From positions 118,844 to 182,843 of the forward strand of contig JARUPY010000412.1 in the NCBI GenBank assembly GCA_029817715.1: a DNA stretch of 64,000 nucleotides. The letters are read 5' to 3'. Below are positions 45,392-57,049 of this stretch, piece by piece. Made by a program: the position numbers and the translations under genes. This DNA comes from Melastoma dodecandrum (lineage: Eukaryota > Streptophyta > Magnoliopsida > Myrtales > Melastomataceae). The notes under the pieces are model-generated. The model saw nothing but the letters and a program-made list of their open reading frames with translations. It did not search any database and was not told the DNA's origin. How positions within the stretch are numbered: position 1 is the first letter of the stretch; every line of letters starts with the position of its first letter.

Positions 45392-47365
45392 TCACCAGTA
45401 ATCGCTGCAAGAGCAACTCCCGTCCACGAAATGGTGGTAGCGATTGACGTCCCTAACCACAATTTCCCTCTGTGTTACTTTCGAAATGAATTTAATGGCA
45501 GTATGACAGTCTTCGCAAACCCGAATGTTCTTTGTTATCAGAAGTCTTGTCCCTGGTGGAGTAGTTATCAATCCAAATGCGATGGCCAGCCTCTCACTAT
45601 GACTACATATCATCTGAGTCTTCTCGTCATCTTCCACATCATGGAACACTGTCTCAGTTCTTGGGACGTACCCAGCTTCCTTGATCAGTCCTTCCACCCT
45701 CTTTAACTCTGCATAAATTTCCCCGTACATGGGATGCGAGGTATCTCCTGTAAGAAAGGCATGCACTTTGTCCTTCACTTCGATCCAACTATAAGCAGTA
45801 CTCTTCTTGATCCCTCTGTTCATCATCATATCCCTTAGATTTGCAACTCTATCCCACTTCCCCACCTGTGCATACATATTCGACAAGATCACATAGTTTC
45901 CTGCGTCATCAGGTTCAAGCTCGATAATCCTCTCTAATGCCAGCTCTGCTAATTCCATGTGACTGTGAATTTTGCATGAATTCAATAAAGCACCCCAAAT
46001 GCCAGAATCAGGAAGAACTCTCATTTGCATTATGAGATCATACGCCTCGGTTAATCGGCCACAATGACCAAGCACATCTACCATGCAAGTGTAGTGCTGA
46101 ATGGTGGGCTCAATTCCATAATCTTTCTGCATCATCTTGAAAAACCTCCAACCGTCATCGAACAAACCACTGTGACTGCAAGCGGAGAGAACACCAACAA
46201 AAGTTATCCCATCTGGTGCTAACTTTCTCCTCTGCGTCTCAAATAAACTTAATGCCTCTGCAGCATAACCATGCATTGCATATCCGGTGATCATTGCATT
46301 CCAAGACACAATCGTTTTATCCTCCAACAGGTCGAACAACTTCCTGGAAACCTTCACCAAACCACATTTCGCATATAAATCAACTAAAGCAGTTCTTACT
46401 TTGGCATTCGAGTGAAATCCGAACCTCCAACCCAATCCTTGAATCTGTCTTCCCTGAGGAAGGGCTGCTATATCTGCACAAGCCGATAGAGCTGTCACAA
46501 CCGTACCCTCACTAGGCGTCATGCCTTCATACACCATTTTGCTACATAACAATAGTGCCTCGTATGCTCTCCCGTTCCATGAGTAACCCGCGAGCATAGA
46601 ATTCCATGATATCACATCCCTCGATTCCATTCCATCAAACACTTCCCGAGCATCGTCTATGCAACCACACTTGGCATACATATCGACCAAAGCGGCCCCA
46701 ACAAAGACATCCTTTTCCCAACCGCTATCCCTCACGTGCTCGTGAATCTCCCTCCCGGAATATATCGCGGTCAGCCTTGCACATGCCTTCAGCACAAAGG
46801 GGAACGTAAAGTTGTCTGGCCTGAGTCCACGTTCACGCATTTGGTAATACAGAGATATCGCAACCTCGTGGGGGCCAAACCACGCGAACCCCCGTATCAT
46901 GATGTTCCAGAGGAATAGGCTCTTCTTGGTAATTCTGTCGAACAGAAGGTGCGCGTGGGTCAAGGAATTACAAGAGCAGTAAAGATTCACCAACTTGGTG
47001 GCGATATGAGGATCGTAGCTCATACCCATCACGCACAACTGCCCATGGACCTGTTTTCCGGGGTTCAGACACTTCTTTTCTACAAAGTGTCTGAGGAGGG
47101 AGAGGTAAAACGGGAACAGAGAATTCTGGTCGGGAAAGGCAGGGATTCGATACGAGACGTAATCCAGATGCGGCATTTGAGGAGGTGAAGGAGGCGCGGA
47201 AAGGGACGACGAGGACGGGAACGAGTCCGAAATCGGTGGAAACCAGGTGGGTTTGGGTCTCCGAAAGGGTCCGGGCAGGGGATGCATATGGAGAGATGGG
47301 TTGAATGTTTGACTGGCTGTGGCGGCAAAGGCCGTTGTGTTGGAAAAAGCGTTCGTCCCGACCAA
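45392..47365 (-). CDS. Pentatricopeptide repeat protein, PLS class, E/DYW subgroup
   Basis: 657 residues in one exon, intact. Organelle RNA-editing factor type: PPR repeats bind a specific transcript and the DYW domain is the cytidine deaminase. A Ser/Pro-rich N-terminus suggests a transit peptide. PPR repeats run from about residue 75 to 480 (for example KSLFLWNIMIRGFAWFG, RDVISWNSMLAGYSWNG, KTIVSWNAMITGYAMHG, HYTCMVDVLGHCGRLTEA), followed by E motifs and the DYW domain with the zinc-binding and catalytic HSERLAIAFGL, the CEDCHTAIKFIS pair, and the C-terminal CSCSDYW. Length and intron-free structure are normal. It is transcribed away from psaH, sharing a short upstream region. The only host gene here without visible damage. 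Target transcript unknown. Confidence 0.95.
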   Translation of the reverse strand: MVGTNAFSNTTAFAATASQTFNPSLHMHPLPGPFRRPKPTWFPPISDSFPSSSSLSAPPSPPQMPHLDYVSYRIPAFPDQNSLFPFYLSLLRHFVEKKCLNPGKQVHGQLCVMGMSYDPHIATKLVNLYCSCNSLTHAHLLFDRITKKSLFLWNIMIRGFAWFGPHEVAISLYYQMRERGLRPDNFTFPFVLKACARLTAIYSGREIHEHVRDSGWEKDVFVGAALVDMYAKCGCIDDAREVFDGMESRDVISWNSMLAGYSWNGRAYEALLLCSKMVYEGMTPSEGTVVTALSACADIAALPQGRQIQGLGWRFGFHSNAKVRTALVDLYAKCGLVKVSRKLFDLLEDKTIVSWNAMITGYAMHGYAAEALSLFETQRRKLAPDGITFVGVLSACSHSGLFDDGWRFFKMMQKDYGIEPTIQHYTCMVDVLGHCGRLTEAYDLIMQMRVLPDSGIWGALLNSCKIHSHMELAELALERIIELEPDDAGNYVILSNMYAQVGKWDRVANLRDMMMNRGIKKSTAYSWIEVKDKVHAFLTGDTSHPMYGEIYAELKRVEGLIKEAGYVPRTETVFHDVEDDEKTQMICSHSERLAIAFGLITTPPGTRLLITKNIRVCEDCHTAIKFISKVTQREIVVRDVNRYHHFVDGSCSCSDYW

Positions 47366-47517
47366 AAACGAGAGAATGGAAACTAAGAACGCCCTTGTTT
47401 GGCGGGAAGGATTTCAATTTACTGGAATTGTGATGTGACGATCTCGTTCGTCAATTTGGATAAGGCAATTACCCAGGCACGTTTCCGAGGCAATTGGGTT
47501 AAAGCTGGAGCCGTTGG

Positions 47518-47527
47518 GACACGTGTC
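47518..47527. promoter_or_regulatory. G-box palindrome GACACGTGTC between PPR gene and psaH
   Basis: A perfect 10-bp palindrome with a CACGTG core, 102 bp upstream of the psaH start and 153 bp upstream of the PPR start. G-boxes are common in light-regulated photosynthesis promoters. Palindromic and between two divergent starts, it could serve either gene. Confidence 0.55.
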
Positions 47528-47831
47528 ATCATTCAGCTACGAGCAAAAGATCAACGTCAGCATCCAATCACAGAGAAGTCGCTGATGAACAAGCGCAGTT
47601 GGGAAGAGCCCACTACAAGGACAAAGCAATGGCTTCGTTCCTTGCTTCCTTTGCTGCTGTCCATCCGTCATCCTCGTCCGTCAGAGGGCTAGCTGGAAGC
47701 TCCATCCCTGTGGGACGAAGCACGTCGTCATGCCCACCTCTCACAAGCTGGGTCCCTAAAAAGCGTCAAAGTTAAGAGGATGCGGAACTGAAATTGTCGG
47801 GACCAAGTCGATCCTCGATTTCAGCTGGGCC

Positions 47832-48093
47832 TATAAAGGCAATGATGTCAAAGGAATTAAACCGAAGAATTAGTTTGTTAAGTTAGTTCTCGGTTAGTTA
47901 GAGAGTCGATTGTACAGCTTAACAATCAAAGTCTCTATATATATTGTAAATATTCCTTTATGGGTTAGTAAAGCAGTTTTTCCAGAAATCATTCTCCTTT
48001 CACTTCCGTTTACACATGTCCCCTCTGTTCTTGGTGGTTTTTCGTCTGCAAGTTGCATATTTTTAATCTGAAGCAGGGGCACAGATTGCAGCA
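47832..48093 (+). repeat. 5' LTR of the copia element
   Basis: 262 bp, TATAAAGGCAATGATG (TG mutated to TA) to GATTGCAGCA. Contains tctatatatattgtaaata, a likely TATA region. Pairs with 62240-62512. Confidence 0.9.
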
Positions 48094-48105
48094 TGGTATC
48101 AGAGC
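48094..48105 (+). promoter_or_regulatory. Copia primer binding site (initiator Met tRNA)
   Basis: TGGTATCAGAGC directly abuts the 5' LTR. This is the standard plant copia primer site, complementary to the 3' end of tRNA-iMet. Confidence 0.92.
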
Positions 48106-48164
48106 CTTACGGAGATCGGAGGCACAATAGAGCAGGAAGGTCTGCAAGCACAGACACATAGTTT

Positions 48165-49770
48165 GATGGATATTACTTCAGGATCGTTGCCACAAGAAAA
48201 CTCGGTGGTTTTTCTGTTTCTCCTATTTTCGATGGAACGAATTATGCTGCTTGGTCGAGATCCTTCTTGTTGGCACTCACAGTGAAGGACAAAGTAGGGT
48301 TTGTGGATGGGTCAATTGAGAGGCCGTCAGAGAACGATATGTTATTTCCTCTTTGGAACAGATGTAATAGCCTTGTTGTAGCCTGGTTAATCAAGTTCAA
48401 GTCTATTTGATTGTTACTGCTTTGTAAAGTACGAAGTGCACGTTGTGAATGTGTTCGTACACTCATAAGATTTTACAAACTCAATTAATAACGAACGAAA
48501 TCTCACTGTTCCATTTTATAAAATTTTAGGGTACCAAATATGAATCAAACGAGATAGCTGTAGGAGGCTCGGTCGAATCCTGCAATTACTGTTTGGTGAT
48601 GGTTTGTATTTTTGTTCATAAAGTACGAAATAGTAAGTTATTGTTTGATACTTTACGAACAAAAGTACGAAACAATATCCGCGAACAACATAACTTTAGG
48701 TGCATGTGATTTTATCCTTACTGGGGTTTGCAATGATCCTTGTACCCCTCCATCATTGTCTAATTTCTGGGAGCCGCGTTCCCCTTTTTGCCGGTGTGGG
48801 TTGTCCATTGAACAATAAATGTTTGCCGAAATCGGAGGTAAGCATAAGGGAAGAAACAATGCTTCTTTAGACTCCCCCTTCTCGGGTAATCAATTACTTC
48901 AGAATTTATCTATGTTGAATTGGCTTCTGAAATTTGGAAAATTCTGAGAAGCAAATTCGCTCAGCCTGATATTGTTAGGATATGTCACTTGCTTCGGATT
49001 TTACATTCAGTTTCACAAGAGAACAGAACTGTACAGGCATGTTTCGTGCAATTGAATTCCATTTGGCGGAATTGAGATACTTGAGGCCATTTCCCAAGTG
49101 TTCTTGTGGAAGGTATAATACAAACTGCTTTAAAGAGTTTATTGAAAGAGAACAAAGGGATTATGTCTTTATCTTTTTGAATGGTTTGGATAGTTCCTAT
49201 GAAGTGTTGAGATCTCAAGTTTTATTGAAGGAGCCTCTTCCTAATATTGACCAGGTTTACAACAAGGTGTTGAGAGAACAGTCCCAGAAGCTTTTGCATG
49301 ATCAGTCTTTACGTCCTGCCCAATCTTCTGTTCTGGCTGTTGCTGGTGATCATAGAAAGAATATGAAATCAGATATGTTTTGTTCTTATTGTGGGAAGAA
49401 ATGACATAGAAAGGAAGCTTGTTATAAGTTGATAGGTTTTCCTCATAGTTTTAAATTTACCAAACCTGGTTTTCAATCTTCTAGAAGGTTTCAAGGGAAG
49501 TTTCAAAGACCTAGTAAAAATCAGGCTTCTCTTGCTGTCAATTCTGTAACATCTGTGGCAGAAGTGAATGGCTTAGCTCCAGGAAATGAAGCTCATCCAA
49601 TATTGAGCATGTCTAAAGATAAGGTTCATAAGCTGTTCTCTTTGTTGGATGCTTTAGAATCACAGTTTAACATTGGTTCTTCTCTGAATCCTCAAACTCC
49701 AAATTGTCCGGTCCCAACAACTTCTTCTGCTGGTATATCAACTCTACTTTCTTCAGTATTCGCAAATACA
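48165..49770 (+). pseudogene. Copia gag, interrupted
   Basis: The N-terminal half reads VSPIFDGTNYAAWSRSFLLA and FVDGSIERPSENDMLFPLWN, RCNSLVVAWLI (to about 48400), a UBN2-type gag. After about 480 bp of foreign sequence it resumes at about 48905 with YVELASEIWKILRSKFAQPD, IVRICHL. Then LPKCSCG-like CGRYNTNCFKEF, RDYVFIFLNGLDSSYEVLRS, and a zinc knuckle CSYCGKK*HRKEACYKLIGF with a stop in the knuckle (49402). Frameshifts near 48985-49090. Confidence 0.85.
48405..48900. repeat. About 0.48-kb insertion in the copia gag with cgtaaagtacgaa repeats
   Basis: The 5' part (48420-48690) carries the near-palindromic motif set of 1735-2062 (gtaaagtacgaag, cataagattttacaaactca, actttacgaacaaaagtacga). 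The 3' part (48690-48895) is unrelated and unrecognised. The gag alignment predicts only about 15 missing codons at this point, so nearly all of it is insertion. Ends and target duplication not resolved. Confidence 0.55.
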
Positions 49771-49774
49771 ATGC

Positions 49775-50340
49775 ATGATTTTTTTTTCTACATCTTGGGT
49801 CATTGACACAGGTGCTTCAAATCACATCGTTTGTTCATTGCATCTTTTGAATAATCCCAGAAAATTGCATAATTCGTTGGTTCAATTACCAAACGGTACA
49901 AAAGTTTCAGCTACCCATATTGGATCAGTTAAAGTACTTCCAGATTTGGTTCTTGAAAATGTTCTTTGCATACCTTCTTTTTATGTTAACCTTGTGTCAG
50001 CCAGTAAGCTTTCTTCTCTTTATGATATTGTATGCATTTTTGCTAAAAACTCATGTTTCATTCAGGAAATTTCATCTTGGAAAACGATTGGCATTGCTAG
50101 AGCACAAAGCGGACTTTATATCTTGCAACAAGAACAAGGCAAAAGTCTAGTTAACAATTCTGCCGTGTCTTCTACTTCTCAATGTTGTCCAATCAATAAA
50201 GATTCTGAAATTTCCAAATTGTGGCATTTTCGGTTAGGACATGTGTCACACAAAAGAATACAATATGTACTTTCATCTCAAAATCTTGTAAATTCATTTT
50301 CAAGAAATGAAATTTGTGATGTTTGCCATTTGGGCTAAAC
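49775..50340 (+). pseudogene. Copia protease and integrase zinc head
   Basis: WVIDTGASNHIVCS holds the D-T-G protease active site (about 49800-49840). LVQLPNGTKVSATHIGSVKV and LENVLCIPSFYVNLVSASKL follow as usual. The integrase HHCC head is at 50221-50335 (LWHFRLGHVSHKRI ... CDVCHLG), ending in a stop. Confidence 0.88.
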
Positions 50341-51080
50341 AAAAGCGTTTATCTTTTCCTATCATATTAATGTTTCGGTTACACCCTTTCAGTTGGTGCA
50401 TCTGGATGTGTGGGGTCCTTTCCATAAGGACTGTCATGACGGATCTCGTTATTTTTTAACCATTGTTGATGATTTTACACGATTAACCTGGATAATGTTG
50501 TGCATATTCAAATTGCAGGTTTTTCCATAAAACTTGTGAAGAATCAGTTTGGATATCACATTAAGTCCATCAGGTCAGATAATGGTAGCAAATTTCTTCC
50601 TTTTAATTCCTTTTATGCTGAGCATGGTATTTTGCATCAATATAGTTGTGTTGAAACTCCTCAACAAATTAGAGTGGTTGAGAGAAAACCATCAAGACTT
50701 GTTGTGTATCGCTAAAGCCTAAATGTTTCATTCAAAAGTTCTTGTTCAATATTGGGGAGAAGCTGTCATGACTACATCCCATATCCTTAACATATTACCT
50801 ACTGCTACTTTAACTAGAAAAACACCTTTTGAAAACATTTTTCAAAAAACCGGCAACATTAGATCATTTGAAAGTCTTTGGTTGTCTTTGTTTCGCTTCA
50901 TCTTTGACTAGTGGAAGAAGAAAGTTTGATTCTAGAGCAAGAAAATGTGTTTTTCTGGGTTTTGTCAATGGTGTTAAAGGATACAAGTTGCTGGAATTAT
51001 CTACTAATCATATTTTTCTATCTAAAGATGTTTTGTTTTATGAAAACATCTTTCCATTTAAAAGCAATTCTGGTCAATGT
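50341..51080 (+). pseudogene. Copia integrase core and C-terminal domain
   Basis: LVHLDVWGPFHKDCHDGSRY and FLTIVDDFTRLTWIML (first Asp), a gap near 50500, then KSIRSDNGSKFLPFNSFY (second Asp) and a decayed QQ..VVERKPSR for the Glu helix. It continues FHSKVLVQYWGEAVMTTSHI, LNILPTATLTRKTPFEN, VFGCLCFASSLTSGRRKFDS and CVFLGFVNGVKGYKL, the standard copia integrase tail, in changing frames. Confidence 0.85.
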
Positions 51081-51559
51081 TTACAAGACAATAAAGTTTG
51101 TGCTTCTTCAGATCCTTTGTCAATGATTGAACCTTTCCTTGATGATGTTTCTCTTGTTCTGCCTTTAACCCAATCGGATGTTGCTCATGATACTCAAAAT
51201 GATTTGAACAATGCTTCTGTTCTTTCTTCTCCTAGTGTTAATGATAGGCCAGTTCTTAATAGTTCTATTCCCAGCACAAAACCAAATGTACCTTTACATG
51301 TGACAAGACATATCACTAGGTTTAGACATTGCCTAAATACTTGGATGATTATCATCATAGTCTCGCAGTGCTCCAGCATCCTAATCGACATAATCAGTCT
51401 CATTTGCATGATTCTTCTGACATGCATAATCATTCACATTATTCTCATTCCATGTCTATTTTTTCTTCTCATGTCAAATATCCTATCCAGAACTATCTTT
51501 CCTATGATAATCTTTCTTTCTCTCATCGTGCTTTTACTATTTCACTTTCCAATGAAACT

Positions 51560-52475
51560 AAACCTCGTACATATCAGCAAGCTGTGAAAACTGGAGCACT
51601 GGCAACGGGCCATGGTTAATGAACTTCGAGCTTTAAAAGACAATCATACTTGTATTCTGACTAAGCTACCTCATGGTAAGAAGCCTATTGGTTGTAAATG
51701 GGTTTACAAAGTTAAAATCAATGCTGACGGTACTATTGAAATGTATAAAGCTCGGTTGGTTGCAAAAGGTTTCAATCACTGGGAGGGTTTTGATTACACA
51801 GATACATTCAGCCCAGTAGTTAAACATACCACAGTTAGACTATTTTTGGCATTAGCTGCAGTCAAAGAATGGCATTTACATCAGATTGATGTTAACAATG
51901 CATTCTTAAATGGTGATTTGAATGAAGAAGTTTACATGACAGTTCCTCAAGGTCTTGAGCTGATTTTCGGAGAAGATTATGTACTCCAGGTTTGGTTTGA
52001 AGGTTAACCAAATTGTTATATGGTTTGAAACGGGCTTCTAGACAATGGAATTGTAAACTTACCTCTTGTCTTCTAGAGGCTGGTTATACACAATCCAAAT
52101 GTGATTATTCATTGTTTACCAGGCAAGATGACAAAGCTTTTGTGGCTATTTTGGTTTATGTTGATGATATGGCCATAGCTAGTGATAATGTTTCTGCTAA
52201 CTTTGATTTGCTTCGGTTCATGTCTGGACATTTCAAGCTTAAAGATCTGGGATCATTGAAGTATTTTTTGGGATATGAATTTGCTAGGTCTGATGAAGGC
52301 ATTTTTATGCCTCAAAGAAAGTATGCCCTTGATCTATTACAAGATACTGGTTATTTGGCAGCTAAACCAAGTTCGATTCCATTGTTCCCAATCACAAACT
52401 TTCTGTTGATAATGAACCTTTTCTGGAAGATCCTCTTTCATATCGGCAGCTGGTTGGTCGGTTGCTATTTTTGAC
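51560..52475 (+). pseudogene. Copia reverse transcriptase
   Basis: [60 protein letters not shown] and [20 protein letters not shown] (51612-51960), a break at 52005, then LLYGLKRASRQWN and the active-site motif LVYVDDMAIAS (about 52155-52185). Then LKDLGSLKYFLGYEFARSD. One frameshift near 52005 and another near 52390. Confidence 0.9.
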
Positions 52476-53112
52476 TAATACAAGACCAGACATCAGTTGT
52501 GCTGTCCATATTCTTACTCAGTTCATGAGTAAACCAGCTAAAGTCCATATGGAGGCTTTTCATAAGTTGCTTCGTTACATCAAGGAAACTTCAGGACGCG
52601 GTTTGTATTTCTCGGCATCTAATGATCTGCTGTTGAGAGGATTTAGTGACAGTGATTGGATTGGTTGTCCAGATAAACGACAATCACTAACTGGTTATTC
52701 TGTATTTCTTGGACCTTCTTTGATTAGCTGGAAATCTAAGCGACAGGCTACAGTGTCTCGAAGTTCTACTGAGGCTGAGTATCGAGCTCTGGCTGCTACT
52801 AGTTGTGAGCTTGTTTGGTTTTGAATGTTGTTGAGAAATTTTCAAATTCAGCATTTTGATCCTGCTTTGCTCGATTGTGACAATCAGTCATCCTTGAATA
52901 TTGCCAGGAATCCAGTTTTGCATGAGCGCACCGAACATATGGATGTTGATTGCCATTTTTTAAGAGACAAACTGCAAGATGGTTCCATCGTTATTGCTTA
53001 TATTCATAAAAAGGAACATGCTGCTGATATTTTTACAAAAGGACTACACCCCAATCATTTTAATTACCTGTTATCCAAGATGAATGTGAAAAATATTGAT
53101 AACTTATTATAA
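52462..53112 (+). pseudogene. Copia RNase H and polyprotein end
   Basis: NTRPDISCAVHILTQFMSKP, HKLLRYIKETSGRGLYF, GFSDSDWIGCPDKRQSLTGY and SRSSTEAEYRALAATSCELV, then a stop at 52822. It continues LLDCDNQSSLNIARNPVLHE, RTEHMDVDCHFLRDKL and HKKEHAADIFTKGLHPNHF, the usual C-terminus. The Athila-type element enters at 53097, right at the end of pol. Confidence 0.9.
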
Positions 53113-54338
53113 ATATGTATTTTCATCTCTCTAATTGCGCGATAATGGGTTAAATCCTAGAGATAATTGTAATAAATGAGTATATTACTTAGATTGGGGT
53201 AATGGTGGTAGTTTTATTAATTTTGTAGGTAAATCCGAAAGGAAGGAGGGCGGATGGAGTTTTGTCGAAAGATGTGCAGCTGCACCAGATTTCATTACAG
53301 CTTGGCCACCGGGTCAGAAAGTGCTCAGAGAGTTGGTGCAGCTGCACCAGAAAGTGTTGCAGCCGCACAGGGTGGACATAAATTGGAAAGAAAGTTGGTG
53401 CAGCTGCCCTAGATTTTCGTGTAGCTGCATGTACGGATGCGAGGAAATATTTTATTTCCTAGATTCTCTCTACCTTCTCGATTTTGCAGATCCTCTGGGG
53501 TTTAAGCCTTAGAGGTATAAAAAGGGACGTCCTACCATCTTGAAGAGTGTGCCCGGAACGAGAGATCACACCGAGCCGCACACGAAGACATTCGTTAAAG
53601 CTTCAGGCGATGTTTAGGATGTTTTCCTTTTCTTCTTTAGTTTTGTGCTTGATTATTCTCAGCATGAAGTAAATCTCTCTTCTAGGAATATGATGAACAC
53701 GGTTGTGGAGTTACTTTCTTAAGGAATTCCTTTGAACTATCTCTTTCCGTGTTTTGTTTATTTACTTCACTTGTTCTTAATGCTTGGGTGGGTGTGGCCG
53801 ACGTTAGTATTGATCGCTTGTGCTTGGTGAGCTCGAGAGAGGATCTTAAGCGAAGGGGTGGTAAAAGTAGCCTGGTTTGTGTCGTGAGAGCGAGCAAACA
53901 TAAGATGAAAATAGAGATATACACCGAGGGCAACCAATGGAAATCGGGACTTAAGGCATCTAATTAATCGTGACCCTAGAGATAGGGATCGGTTATTTGA
54001 GTAGTTCGGCGGACTTCGAGAGGAGCACGATAACTAGGGATTTCGGTTAGTAGACGAACACGAAATTGAGATAGGGAGAGGAGAGACACGGGATAGTAAC
54101 GAAACAATTGAGGGATTCATAGTCCTAGGCTTTCTTATTATTGATTTCACTTTACATTTACTTTATTTACTTGCTTTCGTTTTTAGATTTAGTTTCGATT
54201 CTCACTACTTTCGGGTTGACTTTGAAAACGTTGGCACGGGACGATATAAGGATTTTAAGCACTGTCTCCTCGTGGGATCGACACCTACTTACTCTATATT
54301 ACTTGACGCGACCCGTGCACTTGCGGATTTAGTGAACA
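53097..54338 (+). repeat. 5' LTR of the Athila-like element
   Basis: 1242 bp, TGATAACTTATTATAAA to ATTTAGTGAACA. It holds three copies of a 62-bp repeat centred on GTGCAGCTGCAC (53274, 53336, 53398) and a TATA-like ggtataaaaagggacg near 53514. Confidence 0.9.
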
Positions 54339-54344
54339 AGCTTT

Positions 54345-54362
54345 TGGCGCCGTTGCCGGGGA
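54345..54362 (+). promoter_or_regulatory. Athila-type primer binding site
   Basis: TGGCGCCGTTGCCGGGGA, six bases after the 5' LTR. This is the primer site that I associate with Athila-type elements (reported as tRNA-Asp). Confidence 0.85.
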
Positions 54363-54559
54363 GACGAGTGTAGACTATTTTTTCTACTTACTGTAAGAAC
54401 GATTTCAACGATCAAACTCCTGACCTTCTGATCAAATTTTGCAGGTTTATGCACCGCATTCAACACGGTAAAGTGTTCGAGTTTGACCCAAAAATCGAAC
54501 AGATATTTTGGATTCGGAGAAGGGATCATCGATGAGCTATGGAAGAATAGAACCATAAT

Positions 54560-55860
54560 CAGGTTGTTGATCCACAACCAGGGAGGGCAATGTGTCAGTA
54601 TTCTCAGCCAACACCATTGGAGAACACATCATTCCTTTTGACGGCAATTCAGGCACATAATTTTGAGATCAACCCCTCGATCTTGAATATGATTGAAAAT
54701 AATAGTTTTGGAGGTATGCTAAACGAGGGCCCTCATTGACATTTAACTCGATCTAAAGATCTTTGTGATACTTTCAGGTTTAATGGAGCAACCCCTGATG
54801 AAATTCGACTAAGGCTCTTCCCATTCTCATTGAGAGACAAGGCACGGGCGTGGCTCTATTCACCCCCGTCGGAGTCAATTCACTCATGGGAAGATTTGAC
54901 ACGAGCATTTTTTAGGAAAATACTTTCCACCGAGTAGGACTGTGAAGATTCGGAACAAAATCACATCATTTCGCCAACAACCGGTGGAATCCATGTACGA
55001 GGCTTGAGAAAGATTTAAGGAGCTGCTCAGATTATGCCCACAACCACGAGATTCCAAGATGGATGCTTGTTCAAAGTTTTCTATGACGGATTGATAGATT
55101 CTCTCCAATCTATGGTGGACTCAGCGGCAGGGAGGAACCATCATGAATAATACACCCGACAAGTTGTGGGACCTTTTCGAGCAAATAACGAAATGGCCAA
55201 CGGAGAACATCTCCCCGTGGATTCAGTGGAAAGCATCGATGCATTAACATCACCAACTACCCAGATGGAAGCTCCAACGAGAAAGGTAAATGCTCTTCGA
55301 TCATCACCACATACATCTAATAATGTGGAGCTACAGGAAGGCATGCACGAAGTTAATTATGCGGGTGCAAATAAAACAAAACATTGAGTATGCCAATACA
55401 TACAATCCTGGATGGCGGAACCATCCAAATTTTTCCTAGAGGAACAACCAAGGCCAGCAAGAACAAAACGCAATAAAGGATGAATGAACCTCTTGGTTTC
55501 GCTGGCACATCACGACAGCCCGCAGGTGTGATTAAACCTAACGTGGAGGATTTGTTGAAACAGTTGATCACAAGCCAGGAAGAAGTGAGAAAACAACAAG
55601 AGGAGTCGAGGATACAACAAGAGATAATCTTCAAAGATCATGCTACTTCTATCAAGCAATTGGAAATCCAAATAGGCCAACTCGCAAACTCTATGACAAT
55701 GCGGCCACAAGGGACCCATCCGAGCAACACAAAACCAAATCCAAAGTGTGAATATTGTAATGCAGTAACCCTTCGGAGCGGGCTTGGAAGAGGCCTTCGA
55801 GAAAATGGAGGAAAAAAGAGCAGGCTCGTGAGAAGCATCGTAGCCATAAGATAAGTAGCT
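54560..55860 (+). pseudogene. Athila-like gag
   Basis: FEINPSILNMIENNSFGGML, DTFRFNGATPDEIRLRLFPF, SLRDKARAWLYSPPSESIHS, WEDLTRAFFRKYFPPSRTVK and ITSFRQQPVESMYEA (stop for Trp) form the gag core (about 54660-55010). Then FKELLRLCPQ. 55166-55854 holds the linker with the long Gln/Glu-rich coiled stretch (LLKQLITSQEEVRKQQEESR) and QLEIQIGQLANSM, seen in Athila gag-pol linkers. Confidence 0.85.
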
Positions 55861-56134
55861 CGGAACCTGTCGAGACTGACAATGTTGTGGCCACGCAGGT
55901 ACAAACCCCACGCATGCCGCCTTTTGTCCCCAAGATCCCATTCCCACAAAGATTAAAGAAGGTGATGAGATAGTTAAAGAAATTTATGGGCGTGTTCAAG
56001 AAGCTACAAATCAACGTCCCTTTTTGCGGAGGCATTGGAGAAAATGCCAAAATACGCTAAATTTATGAAGGAGATGTTATCCAATACGCGTGGGCTAGGG
56101 GATCACGAGACCATTGCCTTGACTGAAGAGAGTA

Positions 56135-56560
56135 GTGCCCATCCTTCAGAAGAAGCTACCTTTGAAACTCAAAGATCCAGGTAAATTCTCGATTCCTTGT
56201 AGGATTGGTAATGAATTTTCTGGACAGGCACTTTGCGAACTTGGGGCAAGCATAAATTTGATGACATATTCGGTATTCCAAAAAGCATTACATCAGCGAT
56301 GTTACGTCCCACTTCTGTGACTCTTCAATTAGCTGATCGATCATATACTTATCCAAAAGGTGTGATTGAAGATGTCTTAGTTAAAGTGGACCAGTTTATA
56401 TTCCCTACTGACTTTGTGGTTTTGGAGTATGAGGGGGATCGTGAGATTCCGATCATTTTGGGCAGACCATTCCTTGCAACTGGAAGAACACTCATAGATG
56501 TGCAAAAAGAGCGGAACTCACCATGTGCGTGCATGATCAGGAGGTAAAGTTTAATATTGG
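56135..56560 (+). pseudogene. Athila-like protease
   Basis: [20 protein letters not shown] then, after a one-base shift, [13 protein letters not shown] (active site D-L-G changed to E-L-G), [20 protein letters not shown] and [18 protein letters not shown]. The catalytic Asp is replaced. Confidence 0.82.
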
Positions 56561-57049
56561 GGACGCATTGCATATGCCTAACGACAATGATGAATGTAGT
56601 TATATGGGCATACTCGAAGACATCGCATATGAATCCTTCTTGGAGATATATGCCAATATTCCGCTTCATGAGATGATGAATACAGTGGATGTACAAGTAG
56701 TAAAGGAAGAATCAGATGAGGCGTCTTACATCCATCGCATTCCCAGAGTGGAACCATTATATCGTATGGCTACTCAAGCTAAACCATTTGTGGAAGAGCC
56801 ACCCGAGCTTGAACTAAATCGCTTCCAAAGCATTTGCGACACTCCTTTCTCGGTAAGTCCAGCACCTACCAATTATAATTTCAGCTTATCTAACCAATGA
56901 ACAGGATGAATCCTTGCTACAAGTACAACGACAACATACAAAGGCAATTGGCTGGACTATCACGGACATCAAGGGGATTAGCCCGTCCATCTGCATGCAC
57001 AAAATCATCTTGGATGATGATAAGAAGCATTAATAGAGCAACAATGGAG

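Noticed and set aside
46968..47417. 149-codon minus-strand frame over the PPR N-terminus
   Set aside because: A shadow of the PPR gene in another frame; no domain, and the PPR frame has clear repeat structure.
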